Position numbers and translations under genes: made by a program. A DNA stretch of 64,000 nt from the NCBI RefSeq assembly GCF_031432975.1, contig NZ_CP133838.1:3658001-3722000 (forward strand). The letters run 5' to 3'. This DNA comes from Buttiauxella selenatireducens. GTDB taxonomy: Bacteria; Pseudomonadota; Gammaproteobacteria; Enterobacterales; Enterobacteriaceae. Shown piece after piece: positions 47,642 through 60,776 of the stretch. The notes beneath the pieces are model-generated. The model did no database searches and had not been told where the DNA came from. It saw only the letters and a list, made by a program, of their open reading frames with translations. Each line of letters opens with the position of its first letter. The stretch's first letter is position 1.

Positions 47642-49216
47642 ATGTCACAAGCATTGCAGCAAAATGGTCACATTAAGATGGTTCGACATCCATACATGTT
47701 GTCCAAAGCGCAGGAACTCATTCCTGACCTCTGGCATCACGATATTCTCCCCCACGCGATTGTCAGCGCACAGCCTGACTCTCAGCAAATTCATGGTTGG
47801 CGGGCGAATGTGGTGAACACCCGGGATGAATTCTTTCAACACGATCTCGCTCAAGGTGAGCATGTCATTATTGATTTCGGCCAGCACTGCGTAGGCTATC
47901 TTGAGTTTGCCTGCGAAGCGGTCGGCAGCCCACCCGATGCCCCGGCACATTTGCAATTTATCTTTGGTGAAACGCTGCCGGAAGTGGTTGAGCCTTTTTC
48001 TGAATATAACGGCTGGCTGAGCAGCAGTTGGCTCCAGCAACAAGACTGTTATCTGGATGAATTACCGAACCGTACACGCCTGCCACGCCGTTACTGTTGC
48101 CGCTATTTGCGCATAAATGTGGTGGCATTATCGCGTAAATTCCAGTTGCGCTTTACCTCTCTAAAGCTGGATACCGTCACCTCGGCATCCCTTGCCAATC
48201 TTCCCGCTTACAACAGTGCTGACCACCCGTTAACCCGCATTGATGATGTGGCCGTTAAAACATTGAAAAACTGTATGCAGGTAGTCTTTGAAGACGGGCC
48301 AAAACGCGACCGCCGCCTGTGGCTCGGGGATTTACGTCTGCAAGCGTTGGTGAATGATGTCACGGTGAAAAATTATGCCCTGGTGAAACGCTGCCTGTAT
48401 CTGTTTGCCGCCATGACACGGGAAGACGGTATGGTTTCGGCCAATATCTTTGTTAAACCACAGGTTATCGCCGACGATACTTTCCTGTTCGATTACGCGC
48501 TGTTTTTCGTCGATGTGCTGCAAGAATACGTCGCCGCCACCCACGATAACGCAACGCTTGCCGATCTCTGGCCGGTCGCCTGGCGGCAAATTGAACTGGC
48601 GATGGAGCGTGTCGCTGAAAACGGTATCGTGCGTGACAGCAACGACTGGTGGTCATTTATTGACTGGCATGAAGACCTTAACAAACAGGCTGCGTCACAA
48701 GGGGTACTGATCTATTGTCTGAACAAAGCGTTAGAGCTGGTACGGACTTATGACAGCAGCAAAGTCACCTGGCTTGAAGCACAAATTGCGACCTTGAAAA
48801 GTGCAGCACTGCGCGAACTTTGGGATCAAAAAAGTGGCTTTTTCGTCAGTGGGTCAGCGCGGCAAATTTCCTGCGCCTCGCAAGTCTGGATGGTACTGGC
48901 TGATATCGGCACGCCGGAAAGCCAGCGCCAATTACTGGCAAAACTCCAATCTCATCCCCCTGAAATCCAGATGAACACACCCTACATGATGCATCATTAC
49001 GTCGCGGCGTTATTGCAGGTAAATGAAAGGGAGCAAGCCACTCAGGAAATCAAACGTTACTGGGGGGCGATGGTGGAACACGGAGCCGATACCTTCTGGG
49101 AGCTTTTCGACCCGCAGCGGCCCGATTTTTCCCCCTATGGCAGCAAACTTATCAACAGCTATTGCCACGCCTGGAGCTGTACACCCTCGTGGTTCATTAG
49201 AAAATACCAATTATAA
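47642..49216 (+). CDS. Alpha-L-rhamnosidase-like six-hairpin glycosidase
   Basis: 524 residues from ATG 47642; the upstream in-frame extension lacks a start context. A beta-sandwich N-terminal part (NVVNTRDEFFQHDLAQGEHVIIDFGQHCVGYLEF) is followed by an (alpha/alpha)6 barrel with the GH78-type block FEDGPKRDRRLWLGDLRLQA (general-acid region), then DSNDWWSFIDWHEDLNKQA and NTPYMMHHYVAALLQV. No signal peptide, so it works on an imported oligosaccharide. It is shorter than most alpha-rhamnosidases (600-1000 aa). Rhamnosidase activity is inferred from family resemblance; another deoxy- or uronic-acid sugar is possible. Paired with the GPH transporter 24 bases downstream. Confidence 0.75.
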   Translation: MSQALQQNGHIKMVRHPYMLSKAQELIPDLWHHDILPHAIVSAQPDSQQIHGWRANVVNTRDEFFQHDLAQGEHVIIDFGQHCVGYLEFACEAVGSPPDAPAHLQFIFGETLPEVVEPFSEYNGWLSSSWLQQQDCYLDELPNRTRLPRRYCCRYLRINVVALSRKFQLRFTSLKLDTVTSASLANLPAYNSADHPLTRIDDVAVKTLKNCMQVVFEDGPKRDRRLWLGDLRLQALVNDVTVKNYALVKRCLYLFAAMTREDGMVSANIFVKPQVIADDTFLFDYALFFVDVLQEYVAATHDNATLADLWPVAWRQIELAMERVAENGIVRDSNDWWSFIDWHEDLNKQAASQGVLIYCLNKALELVRTYDSSKVTWLEAQIATLKSAALRELWDQKSGFFVSGSARQISCASQVWMVLADIGTPESQRQLLAKLQSHPPEIQMNTPYMMHHYVAALLQVNEREQATQEIKRYWGAMVEHGADTFWELFDPQRPDFSPYGSKLINSYCHAWSCTPSWFIRKYQL

Positions 49217-49240
49217 AACAGCAATATAGAGAACAAAATT

Positions 49241-50581
49241 ATGTCTACCTCAACGGTTTGGCGGCAACGCTTTGGCTACGGTATTGCGGATTTATCCTGC
49301 AATCTGGTCTGGCAAATGATCTCTTTGTACCTGATGTACTTTTATACCGATGTAATGGGATTACCCGCCTATTATGTTGGCCTGATGTTCCTGGTGGCGC
49401 GTCTGGTGGATGGCGTCGCGGATGTGTTGATGGGGTTAGTTATTGACAACACCAGCACCCGTTGGGGCCGCTGCCGGCCCTACTTACTGATCGGCGCTGC
49501 CCCTTTCGGTTTGCTGTGTGTCCTGGCGTTTTATGTACCCGATTTTGGTACCACTGGCCGGTTGATTTATGCCTTCATCACCTATTTATGTTTGTCGTTC
49601 CTCTACACCATCGTCAACATCCCGTTCTGCGCGATGCTGCCCTTCCTGACCAGTGAATCAAAAGAGCGCACTACGCTTTCGACGGTACGAATTTTGTTGG
49701 GATCGCTGGGTTCGACGATTGTCGCCGTTGCCACGTTGCCGTTGGTCAAAACATTGGGCCAGGGTAATCAAGAACACGGTTTTTTATATACCGCGATAGT
49801 GTTCGGCATGATTGCGACTTTCTTTTTGCTGGTCAGTTTTCGTAATGTCGAAGAGAAAATAAACATCACCTCAGAAAAGATGACGTTGAAACGTGCCTGG
49901 TTGAGCCTGCGCCACAACCCGCCGTGGTTTGTTTTTGCCGTGAATATCTTTCTGATGTGGGGGGCTTTTTTCTTCCAGACCGGCGCACTGGTTTACTTCT
50001 TTAATTACTACGTTGGAAATAGCGAATTAACGGCACTGGTGGCGGGTATCTCGACCTTCGTGCCGTTATTAGGCACGCTGACCGTACCGCTGCTGGCAAA
50101 GCGCATGAAAAAACGCCACGTTTATCTTGTTGCCTCAGCCATCAATCTTGCGGGTATGGCGGTAATGATATTTGCTGGCGTTAACGTGATGGCTCTGGTC
50201 GTGGGGGCGGTAATTTTGTCACTCGGTGCAGGGCAACGTACCGCAATTTATTTCTCAATGCAGGCCGACCCGGTAGATTATGGCGTCTGGAAAACGGGAA
50301 TTAATACCGCCGGGATTTTAACCTCAATCAACGGTTTTTTGGGCAAAGTCGCGATGGCAGGCGCGGGAGCGATTACCGGGATCATGCTTTCCGCCAGCGG
50401 CTATGTGGCGAATCATGCGCAAAGTGTCGATGCCTTATTTGCCATTAAATCCTGTTATCTTTATATCCCTGCTGCGTTAATCGTCATATCCATGCTGTGG
50501 ATAGGGAAGTTTTACCGCCTTGATGATGAATATGAAAAAATACGCGCTGATTTAGATGCTGCAAATGTACAGGAGTGCTAA
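49241..50581 (+). CDS. GPH-family glycoside:cation symporter
   Basis: 446 residues, twelve helices. Glycoside-pentoside-hexuronide (MelB/YicJ) type: RFGYGIADLSCNLVWQMISLYLMYFYTDVMG at the N-terminus, LVARLVDGVADVLMGLVIDNTSTRWGRCRPYLL (the Asp-rich cation site and the RWGRxRP loop), and RTAIYFSMQADPVDYGVWKTG in the C-half. Imports a glycoside with Na+ or H+, most likely the substrate of the neighbouring rhamnosidase-like enzyme. The stop codon overlaps the next gene's start (TAATG), so the three genes form an operon. Confidence 0.87.
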   Translation: MSTSTVWRQRFGYGIADLSCNLVWQMISLYLMYFYTDVMGLPAYYVGLMFLVARLVDGVADVLMGLVIDNTSTRWGRCRPYLLIGAAPFGLLCVLAFYVPDFGTTGRLIYAFITYLCLSFLYTIVNIPFCAMLPFLTSESKERTTLSTVRILLGSLGSTIVAVATLPLVKTLGQGNQEHGFLYTAIVFGMIATFFLLVSFRNVEEKINITSEKMTLKRAWLSLRHNPPWFVFAVNIFLMWGAFFFQTGALVYFFNYYVGNSELTALVAGISTFVPLLGTLTVPLLAKRMKKRHVYLVASAINLAGMAVMIFAGVNVMALVVGAVILSLGAGQRTAIYFSMQADPVDYGVWKTGINTAGILTSINGFLGKVAMAGAGAITGIMLSASGYVANHAQSVDALFAIKSCYLYIPAALIVISMLWIGKFYRLDDEYEKIRADLDAANVQEC

Positions 50582-51317
50582 TGACACAAAATATCTATGA
50601 TAACCCGGCTTTTTTTGAAGGTTACGCCACCCTTGACCGCTCAATTAAAGGATTGGATGGCGCACCAGAATGGGCGGCCATTCAGTCACTGTTACCTGAA
50701 CTTCGCGGCAAGAAGATCGTTGATTTAGGCTGTGGCTATGGTTGGTTTTGCCGCTATGCGCGCGACCAGGGGGCGGCACAGGTTTTAGGTCTGGATGTCT
50801 CAGTAAAAATGCTGGAAAAGGCACGCGAGATGACCGCGGGCACCGGCATTGTTTATCGTCGTGAAGATCTCGAACGGTTAGATCTTGATGCACAAAGCGT
50901 TGATCTGTTTTACAGCTCACTGGCGCTGCATTATCTGGAAAATATAGACACATTATTTGCCACCCTTTACCAGTCTTTGGTTCCCGGGGCAGGTTAGTTT
51001 TTTCAGCGGAACATCCGATTTACACCGCGCCGCTGCAACAGGGATGGCTTGCCGATCAGTCCGGGCAAAAATCCTGGCCGGTTAATCATTATCAGCAAGA
51101 AGGCGAGCGCATCAGTAACTGGTTTGCTGACGGCGTGAAGAAGCAGCATCGCAAACTTTCGAGCTGGCTTAACGCGTTGATTGCCAGCGGCTTTATTATC
51201 GAAAAACTCGATGAATGGGGGCCGAGTGCAGAGCAAATTGCGCAAAACCCTGCGCTGGCTGAAGAAAAAGAACGCCCGATGATTTTCCTGCTTGCGGCGC
51301 GCAAACCGCTCATCTGA
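50581..51317 (+). pseudogene. Class I SAM-dependent methyltransferase with a single-base frameshift
   Basis: Starts at ATG 50581, overlapping the transporter's stop. N-terminal part: IYDNPAFFEGYATLDRSIKGL, SAM motif I IVDLGCGYGWFCRYAR, LGLDVSVKML, and DLFYSSLALHYLEN. At 50987-50992 the run reads GGGG; with one more G the frame continues as VPGGRLVFSAEHPIYTAP and then runs without a stop through FSAEHP...PMIFLLAARKPLI to 51317. As it stands the protein ends after about 139 residues (VPGAG). It is either a recent pseudogene or a homopolymer sequencing error. The restored protein would be ~245 residues. Its role in a glycoside operon is unknown. Confidence 0.8.
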
Positions 51318-51423
51318 TGACCTTCAATTTGTCTTAATTTCCATTCACGGGGAGGCATCTCCCCGTGCTTCCCGTCATCCTTGCCTATACTCTTAAACAC
51401 TAGCCATTCACCAGGGAACCTCG

Positions 51424-51507
51424 ATGAAAATTATTCTTTGGGCAGTTTTAATTATCTTTATTATTGGCTTACTGGTCGTGACAGGCGTGTTTAAGATGAT
51501 TTTCTAA
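51424..51507 (+). CDS. yohP: Small membrane protein YohP
   Basis: 27 residues, MKIILWAVLIIFIIGLLVVTGVFKMIF, which differs from E. coli YohP by one conservative change. A single membrane helix; in E. coli its mRNA is targeted to the membrane and the peptide inserted by SecYEG/YidC. AGGGAACCTCG precedes the ATG, and a strong terminator follows six bases after the stop. In E. coli yohP lies between mdtQ and dusC; here the AraC/glycosidase cluster separates it from mdtQ and the LysR/bgl genes from dusC. Confidence 0.92.
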   Translation: MKIILWAVLIIFIIGLLVVTGVFKMIF

Positions 51508-51511
51508 TCAC

Positions 51512-51540
51512 AAAAGGTGCCACTCCTGTGGCACCTTTTT
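51512..51540 (+). terminator. yohP terminator
   Basis: AAAAGGTGCCAC pairs perfectly with GTGGCACCTTTT around TCCT, followed by TT. A strong 12-bp stem. Confidence 0.9.
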
Positions 51541-51657
51541 GATTTTCCCTTCTGCACAATCACATTGAATTCACCTTCATTTTGCCCACATTACGCAGTT
51601 CAACTTGCAGACACTCTGCGCGAAGCTTTATTATCACTCCAATTGATTGGAGACATA

Positions 51658-52572
51658 ATGACTATCAAAGAAAGTGATTTCCGCAAAATCGACCTCAATT
51701 TGTTGATTGCCTTTGCGGTGTTATTTCGCGAACAAAGCGTGTCGCTGGCGGCGGATAAACTGCATCTTGGTCAGCCTGCAGTAAGCGGGTCACTCGCCCG
51801 CTTGCGGGAAATGTTTGACGACCCGTTGTTTATTCGCAGCGGTCACCGCATGCAGCCTACCGCGCGAGCAACAGAACTGCACACCGAGCTGATGCCACTG
51901 CTTGAGCAGTTGCAAAGCGCACTGTTCCAGCAGGCAGATTTCAATCCCGCCAACGCCAAAGCGACGGTCACTATCGGTATGACAGATTGGGTGGAAATGT
52001 GGCTGATGCCGCGTCTGGTGCCTGCATTGCGTGAACATGCTCCCGGCGTGCGTTTGAATGTGGTTGCAAGCGACCCGTTTACCGATGCGCAGCGTCTGGA
52101 AGGGGGTGACCTGGATATGGCAATCAGCGTGGCAAATCAGTCAGCGCGCTGGATGGAACGCGAATTATTGGCGTCGATGCCGTTTGTTACGCTCTGGCAC
52201 CCCGCGCAGTTACAGCTCGATACCCCGCTGTCTGCGGAGGTTTACGCTGCACAACAACACGTGTTGGTCAGTTACCGTGAAGCCGCCAGCAGTCATATCG
52301 ATACGCTGTTAGCGAAACAAGGTCTGAAGCGGGAAATTAGCTACACCACGCCGCATTTTTCCGCGTTGCCCGGTCTGCTTAGCAAGATGCCAACGCTTGC
52401 AACGGTGCCGCAGGGTTTATGTGAGAACTGGCTGCAAATATGGGGGTTACAGAGCAGCCCCGTCCCGCTGGAGATGGCCCCGTTTGACGTGGCGCTGCTG
52501 TGGCATCAGCGCCATAACAGTGATGCGGCGCTGATGTGGGTACGCGGGTTTATCAAGCGGTTAGTGGTGTAA
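51658..52572 (+). CDS. LysR-family transcriptional regulator
   Basis: 304 residues from ATG 51658 (TTGGAGACAT upstream). N-terminal winged helix (FRKIDLNLLIAFAVLFREQSVSLAADKLHLGQPAVSGSLARLREMFDDPLFIRSGHRMQPTARA), then the periplasmic-binding-like effector domain with VTIGMTDWVEMWLMPRLVPAL and DLDMAISVA. It looks like the NodD/SyrM-like branch (KIDLNLL start). No divergent target is next to it: the terminator of yohP is upstream and a repeat array plus bglA downstream on the other strand. The target is unknown. Confidence 0.88.
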   Translation: MTIKESDFRKIDLNLLIAFAVLFREQSVSLAADKLHLGQPAVSGSLARLREMFDDPLFIRSGHRMQPTARATELHTELMPLLEQLQSALFQQADFNPANAKATVTIGMTDWVEMWLMPRLVPALREHAPGVRLNVVASDPFTDAQRLEGGDLDMAISVANQSARWMERELLASMPFVTLWHPAQLQLDTPLSAEVYAAQQHVLVSYREAASSHIDTLLAKQGLKREISYTTPHFSALPGLLSKMPTLATVPQGLCENWLQIWGLQSSPVPLEMAPFDVALLWHQRHNSDAALMWVRGFIKRLVV

Positions 52573-52575
52573 TTC

Positions 52576-52766
52576 CCCCCCCCCTCATCCCAGCCTTCTC
52601 CCCAGGGAGAAGGGGAAAACCATACCGATTCTCTCCTGGATGAAAGGGGAAAACAAAACAATTCCCTCTCCTGGATAAAAGGAGACAACAGAACAATCCC
52701 CTCTCCCTGATAGTGAGGGAGAAACTGGACAATCCCCTCTCCCCGGGGAGAGGGTTAGGGTGAGGG
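52576..52766. repeat. Second CCCTCA...TGAGGG element with degenerate internal repeats
   Basis: Opens with CCCCCTCATCCCAGCCTTCTCC and closes with GGAGAGGGTTAGGGTGAGGG. Between them are four or five imperfect 40-46-base units built around CCCTCTCC and GGGAGA, with AAAACAAAACAATT-like or ACTGGACAATCC joints. It has the same ends as the arrays at 18.8 and 60.8 kb but different, decayed interior. It separates the LysR gene from the convergent bglA. Confidence 0.8.
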
Positions 52767-52782
52767 CATCCCGACTAAAAAC

Positions 52783-54177
<1,395 letters not shown>

Positions 54178-54192
54178 CTACTTCTCCTTGGT

Positions 54193-56064
<1,872 letters not shown>

Positions 56065-56097
56065 TCACTTTTCAGCGTATGTGTCTGAGTAATAATC

Positions 56098-56172
56098 AAA
56101 AAAAAACCTGAGTCCGGCATCCCGCGAGGGAAGCCAGAGCTCAGGTTTTGCCTGCCGAAGCAGTAACAATCC
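56098..56172 (-). promoter_or_regulatory. RAT antiterminator/terminator element between bglG and bglF
   Basis: On the minus strand the RAT begins GGATTGTTACTGCTTCGGC and continues AGGCAAAACC (56144-56172); this is the BglG/LicT target. It overlaps the 5' side of a terminator (CCTGAG...CTCAGG, 56107-56145) that ends in a T run at 56098-56106. Binding of dimeric, unphosphorylated antiterminator to the RAT prevents the terminator and lets bglF-bglA be read. Confidence 0.93.
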
Positions 56173-56249
56173 GTTTTATCCGTCATACTTAGAGCCGCAG
56201 ATGCGTTGACTGCGACTCGTATTATTTTGGGTAAATATTTTTTAAGCCG

Positions 56250-57172
<923 letters not shown>

Positions 57173-57244
57173 AATTCGATAAATCTACCAGCTTCGCCAG
57201 GCTCCACAACCTGCCGGTTGGAAAAGCGTGATACGGATCGCTAT

Positions 57245-58129
57245 CTACGGTTTTACGGTGACGATCAGGCTGCGATACTGTTTATCTAACTGCGGCGCAT
57301 TCCACTGGCCGTCAAACGGCGTCCAGGTGATGTAGCCTTTGTTTAGCCAGCCGGTATCGGTGTCAGCCAGAGTCGGAGCTAATGCATCGCTGCTCATCAA
57401 CTGCTGTGCTTTGCCATCTTCCAGAATCTTGTAAGAGAGCTGTGGTTGCGGATGCTGTTCGTTCCCCACGATTTTCACCCCGTGAATGGCACTTTTTTCA
57501 ATCGGGGGATAATTGATACTCAGCCCTGAACCCGCGGGCAATAACGGTTTTCCTGGCTGCCATTTTGCGCCAAGGGAATCCACCAGCGTCACCACATAAT
57601 CCACCGCTTCCGGCCAGTATTTATGGGTTGAAGGCCATTTCGCTTTCATCTCTTCTTCGCTAAAGATATAGCCGATACTGGCCGCAATGGCCGGGTAACC
57701 ATAACGCACGGCGCGCGCTGCGGCTGCAACCGTTCCGGAATTAAGCTGCGCCGCGCCGGTATTCGGCCCATCATTGACGCCGGAAATCACTAAATCAGGC
57801 GGGTTATCTTTCAACACGCCAAACAATCCAAAATCGACGGAATCAGCCGGTGTGCCAGGGAAGCAATAGCGTTTTTCCGCGACCTTTTTCACATCGAAAA
57901 TTTTATTCGGTTTAAAGGTGATGGCTGTCCCAATACCACTTTGGTTTGTTGCGGGAGCCACCATCCAGACGTCATAACCCTTGGCGGTCAATTTTTCCTG
58001 AAGGGACGTGGTGCCCACCGACTCGCAACCATCATCATTGACGATAAGAATACGCATTGGCCGATCGACTGCATGAGCAATACCGCAAATAAATGGCACC
58101 AATACGATGGCCAGAAGATATTTTTTCAT
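57245..58129 (-). CDS. SurE-like phosphatase with a signal peptide (periplasmic)
   Basis: 294 residues. A SurE-family acid phosphatase core: ILIVNDDGCESVG (metal-binding Asp-Asp), KRYCFPGTPADSVDFGL, VISGVNDGPNTGAAQLNSGTVAAAARAVRYGYPAIAAS. Unlike cytoplasmic SurE (~253 aa), it starts with a cleavable signal peptide (KKYLLAIVLVPFICGIAHA|VD) and has a longer C-terminus, so it acts in the periplasm. It lies 25 bases behind the porin in the bgl operon. It may dephosphorylate sugars or nucleotides before uptake; the link to beta-glucosides is inferred only from position. No second SurE motif change was seen, so it should be active. Confidence 0.83.
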   Translation of the reverse strand: MKKYLLAIVLVPFICGIAHAVDRPMRILIVNDDGCESVGTTSLQEKLTAKGYDVWMVAPATNQSGIGTAITFKPNKIFDVKKVAEKRYCFPGTPADSVDFGLFGVLKDNPPDLVISGVNDGPNTGAAQLNSGTVAAAARAVRYGYPAIAASIGYIFSEEEMKAKWPSTHKYWPEAVDYVVTLVDSLGAKWQPGKPLLPAGSGLSINYPPIEKSAIHGVKIVGNEQHPQPQLSYKILEDGKAQQLMSSDALAPTLADTDTGWLNKGYITWTPFDGQWNAPQLDKQYRSLIVTVKP

Positions 58130-58154
58130 TGGTTATTTCCTTATATGTGATGAA

Positions 58155-59480
58155 TCAGAACAAATTAAATTTATATTCAACCCGTAAAGCCGCACCAATC
58201 CCTTTTGCTCGATTAAAGTTTCGCTTATCATCGGTTAGCGACGGTGTTTTTTTAGGCGTTAATTTCCATGAATAACTGGGTCCAACGCCCGCAAAAATAC
58301 TGAATCCTTTAATAGCTTCTGGTGACCATAAGAAGTAACCGCCATATTCCCACTCTTTGAGCGCTACATTTTGATATTCGACACCGTAACCATAGTTACC
58401 GTAAATTCCCGCCATCAACTCCGGCGAAAACTTATATTGGCTATAGGCATAAATCATCTGCTCGCCGTCGTTAATATAATCGTTACCTTCACCATCCGCC
58501 GGGCTATTAAATGCGCCGCGACTGTTTTTACCGAAATGCCAGTAAAAATTACCCAGACCATTATCGAGCGGCGCGCGGGTTTTAGACCAACCAATGCCGG
58601 ATTCCGACCCTCCATATTGATAGCCTAGTTGCAAATAGAGATGTTCTGCATCGTCGTTAAATGACCGCGTCCCTTCCCAGGCACTTAAACCCCGGTTGTA
58701 GTAAAAGACACCTTTGGTCAGCAAACTGAATTTATCCGTCACCGGCAGGCGGGCGTTAGCTTCAATGCCATGACGCAAAAGATAGTCTTTTGCTTCGCCC
58801 ATCACATACGTGATTCTCGTCCCCTTTGACGGCGACCAGGTTGCGTCCCCGGTCGCGATATAGTCAATTTGTTGACCACTTGAAAGCGTCATAAAACGCC
58901 GTTTTTCCGGTTCGTCACGTTCAGAAAAACGCGTAACAATCGCGCCGCGAACGGTGAAATCATTCCACGCTACTTCTGAGCTGATACCTTCCCAGGTGCT
59001 GGGCGTGGCGCGGCTATGGGAGGAGGTGAGCGTGCCGAACTTATACATATCTTTCCAGCCCGCCCACAGATAAAGATGCTGCGCTTTATCGCCCCAGCGA
59101 CCTTTGCCGTAAATCTGCCCGAGCTTGTTAAACCCTTCTGCATGGCCGTTATTATCGCGCACCAAATCTCGGCCGTAGAACGCGTCATTGGCGTACAATT
59201 TTGCGACGCCGTACCAGGAGGCATCCAGACCCACAGTGTCCCAGATCCAGCCACTTTCCCAGTTCAGATGCACCGCCTGAGCCCAGGCGTTCTGGTCGCC
59301 GACACCCTGGTCGGCAAGCTGATCGGTGGTATTTAACATCCAGACGTTTTGCAGGATGAGATCCATATGGCTGCTTTCAAAGAAGCCGCCGGTCGAGAAA
59401 TTCGCAGCATTTGCCAGAGGCATAAAACTGCATCCAGCCGTCAGAATAACCAGAGGTATTGATTTTGTTTTTAAGAACAT
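58155..59480 (-). CDS. Outer-membrane porin, OprD-like, of the beta-glucoside operon
   Basis: 441 residues from ATG 59480 (AGGATG upstream); an ATG three codons earlier is too close to that site. Signal peptide to about residue 28 (ILTAGCSFMPLANA|AN). The mature protein is a beta-barrel with alternating aromatic strands, SHSRATPSTWEGISSEVAW resembling OprD-type porins, SYQYKF-like strand ends, and a final YKFNLF whose C-terminal Phe is the outer-membrane signal. It does not look like LamB/BglH. It should let larger beta-glucosides cross the outer membrane. First gene after the leader RAT at 59593. Confidence 0.8.
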   Translation of the reverse strand: MFLKTKSIPLVILTAGCSFMPLANAANFSTGGFFESSHMDLILQNVWMLNTTDQLADQGVGDQNAWAQAVHLNWESGWIWDTVGLDASWYGVAKLYANDAFYGRDLVRDNNGHAEGFNKLGQIYGKGRWGDKAQHLYLWAGWKDMYKFGTLTSSHSRATPSTWEGISSEVAWNDFTVRGAIVTRFSERDEPEKRRFMTLSSGQQIDYIATGDATWSPSKGTRITYVMGEAKDYLLRHGIEANARLPVTDKFSLLTKGVFYYNRGLSAWEGTRSFNDDAEHLYLQLGYQYGGSESGIGWSKTRAPLDNGLGNFYWHFGKNSRGAFNSPADGEGNDYINDGEQMIYAYSQYKFSPELMAGIYGNYGYGVEYQNVALKEWEYGGYFLWSPEAIKGFSIFAGVGPSYSWKLTPKKTPSLTDDKRNFNRAKGIGAALRVEYKFNLF

Positions 59481-59592
59481 AATTAACATCCTGTCATTAC
59501 ATTTACTTCAGGGAATCGCTATTACCCTTTCCTTTAATTAACAACAGGCATGTGCACTTATTCACTCATATAAAAAGTGACAAACAAAAAGC

Positions 59593-59667
59593 AAAAAAAA
59601 ACCTAATCACCTGACACCCCAAAGGGTATCAAATGATTAGGTTTTGCCTGTCAGACAGTTACAATCC
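59593..59667 (-). promoter_or_regulatory. RAT antiterminator/terminator element upstream of the porin gene
   Basis: RAT at 59640-59667, reading GGATTGTAACTGTCTGAC and continuing AGGCAAAACC; it overlaps a terminator stem CCTAATCA...TGATTAGG (59602-59641) that ends in nine T residues. Slightly divergent from the other two RATs (TAACTG instead of TTACTG). The gap 59668-59830 towards dusC holds the presumed operon promoter; no hexamers could be assigned. Confidence 0.9.
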
Positions 59668-59830
59668 TGTTATCAATTGTTGGCAACGCTAACATCGCAA
59701 TTGCGATTTATCCAGAGGCAAATAATACTAATACTCTGAAGTGTGAGTCATGTCTTAAAAGAGGTGTAATTAGAGTGAAGGCATGAATGGTCATTAAATA
59801 CATTCATGCCGAAAATAAATCATAACAATG

Positions 59831-60763
59831 CTATAAACGCTGAATAGCCAGCGCAATCTCTTTTGATGTTTTTAATGCGCGGATTTCGCTAAAAAGATCG
59901 GTTGCCTCAATATATTCTTTACGCAAATAACCCAGCCACTGTTTGATACGTGCGACATGATACATTCCGGTATCACCCTGCTTCTCAAGTTGGCTATATT
60001 TTTGCAGTAATTTCACTACGCCCGGCCACGGCATACGCGGCTCGTTGTATTTAATCACGCGGCTTAAATTTGGCACGTTGAGCGCACCGCGTCCGATCAT
60101 CACAGAATCACAGCCCGTTGTGGCCATGCAGTCTTGTGCGCTTTGCCAGTCCCAAATTTCACCGTTAGCAATCACCGGAATCGACAAGCGTTTACGGATT
60201 TCACCAATCGCCGCCCAGTTAATACGCTCGGCTTTGTAGCCGTCTTCTTTGGTACGCCCGTGTACCGCAAGTTCAGTGGCACCGGCCTGTTGAACGGCAT
60301 CAGCAATTTCAAACTGGCGCGCATCGCTGTCCCAACCGAGGCGGATTTTAACCGTCACCGGTAAATGCGCGGGCACCGCTTCCCGCATCGCTTTCGCGCC
60401 ACGGTAAATCAAATCGGGATCTTTCAGCAGCGTAGCTCCGCCACCGCTGCCGTTAACCAGTTTGGACGGGCAACCGCAGTTGAGATCAACGCCCCAGGAA
60501 CCGAGTTCCACCGCGCGAGCTGCGTTTTCTGCCAGCCATTGCGGATGCTGCCCCAGCAACTGAATACGCACCAGCGTACCTGATGTCGTACGGCTGGCGT
60601 GATGAAGCTCCGGGCAAAGTTTGTGAAATGATTTTACCGGTAAAAGCTGATCGACCACGCGCAGAAACTCGGTGATACACAAGTCGTAGTCATTAACCTC
60701 AGTCAGCAGTTCACGAACCAGTGAGTCGAGAACCCCTTCCATTGGCGCGAGCAGTACACGCAT
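59831..60763 (-). CDS. dusC: tRNA-dihydrouridine(16) synthase DusC (YohI)
   Basis: 310 residues (E. coli 315). An FMN TIM-barrel dihydrouridine synthase followed by a helical tRNA-binding domain. [36 protein letters not shown] at the N-terminus, [22 protein letters not shown] with the catalytic Cys near residue 98, and [12 protein letters not shown]-type FMN loop [19 protein letters not shown]. Modifies U16 of tRNA. It is the last gene of the block homologous to the E. coli 47-min region. Confidence 0.95.
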   Translation of the reverse strand: MRVLLAPMEGVLDSLVRELLTEVNDYDLCITEFLRVVDQLLPVKSFHKLCPELHHASRTTSGTLVRIQLLGQHPQWLAENAARAVELGSWGVDLNCGCPSKLVNGSGGGATLLKDPDLIYRGAKAMREAVPAHLPVTVKIRLGWDSDARQFEIADAVQQAGATELAVHGRTKEDGYKAERINWAAIGEIRKRLSIPVIANGEIWDWQSAQDCMATTGCDSVMIGRGALNVPNLSRVIKYNEPRMPWPGVVKLLQKYSQLEKQGDTGMYHVARIKQWLGYLRKEYIEATDLFSEIRALKTSKEIALAIQRL

Positions 60764-60776
60764 AGTGTTTTCCGGT

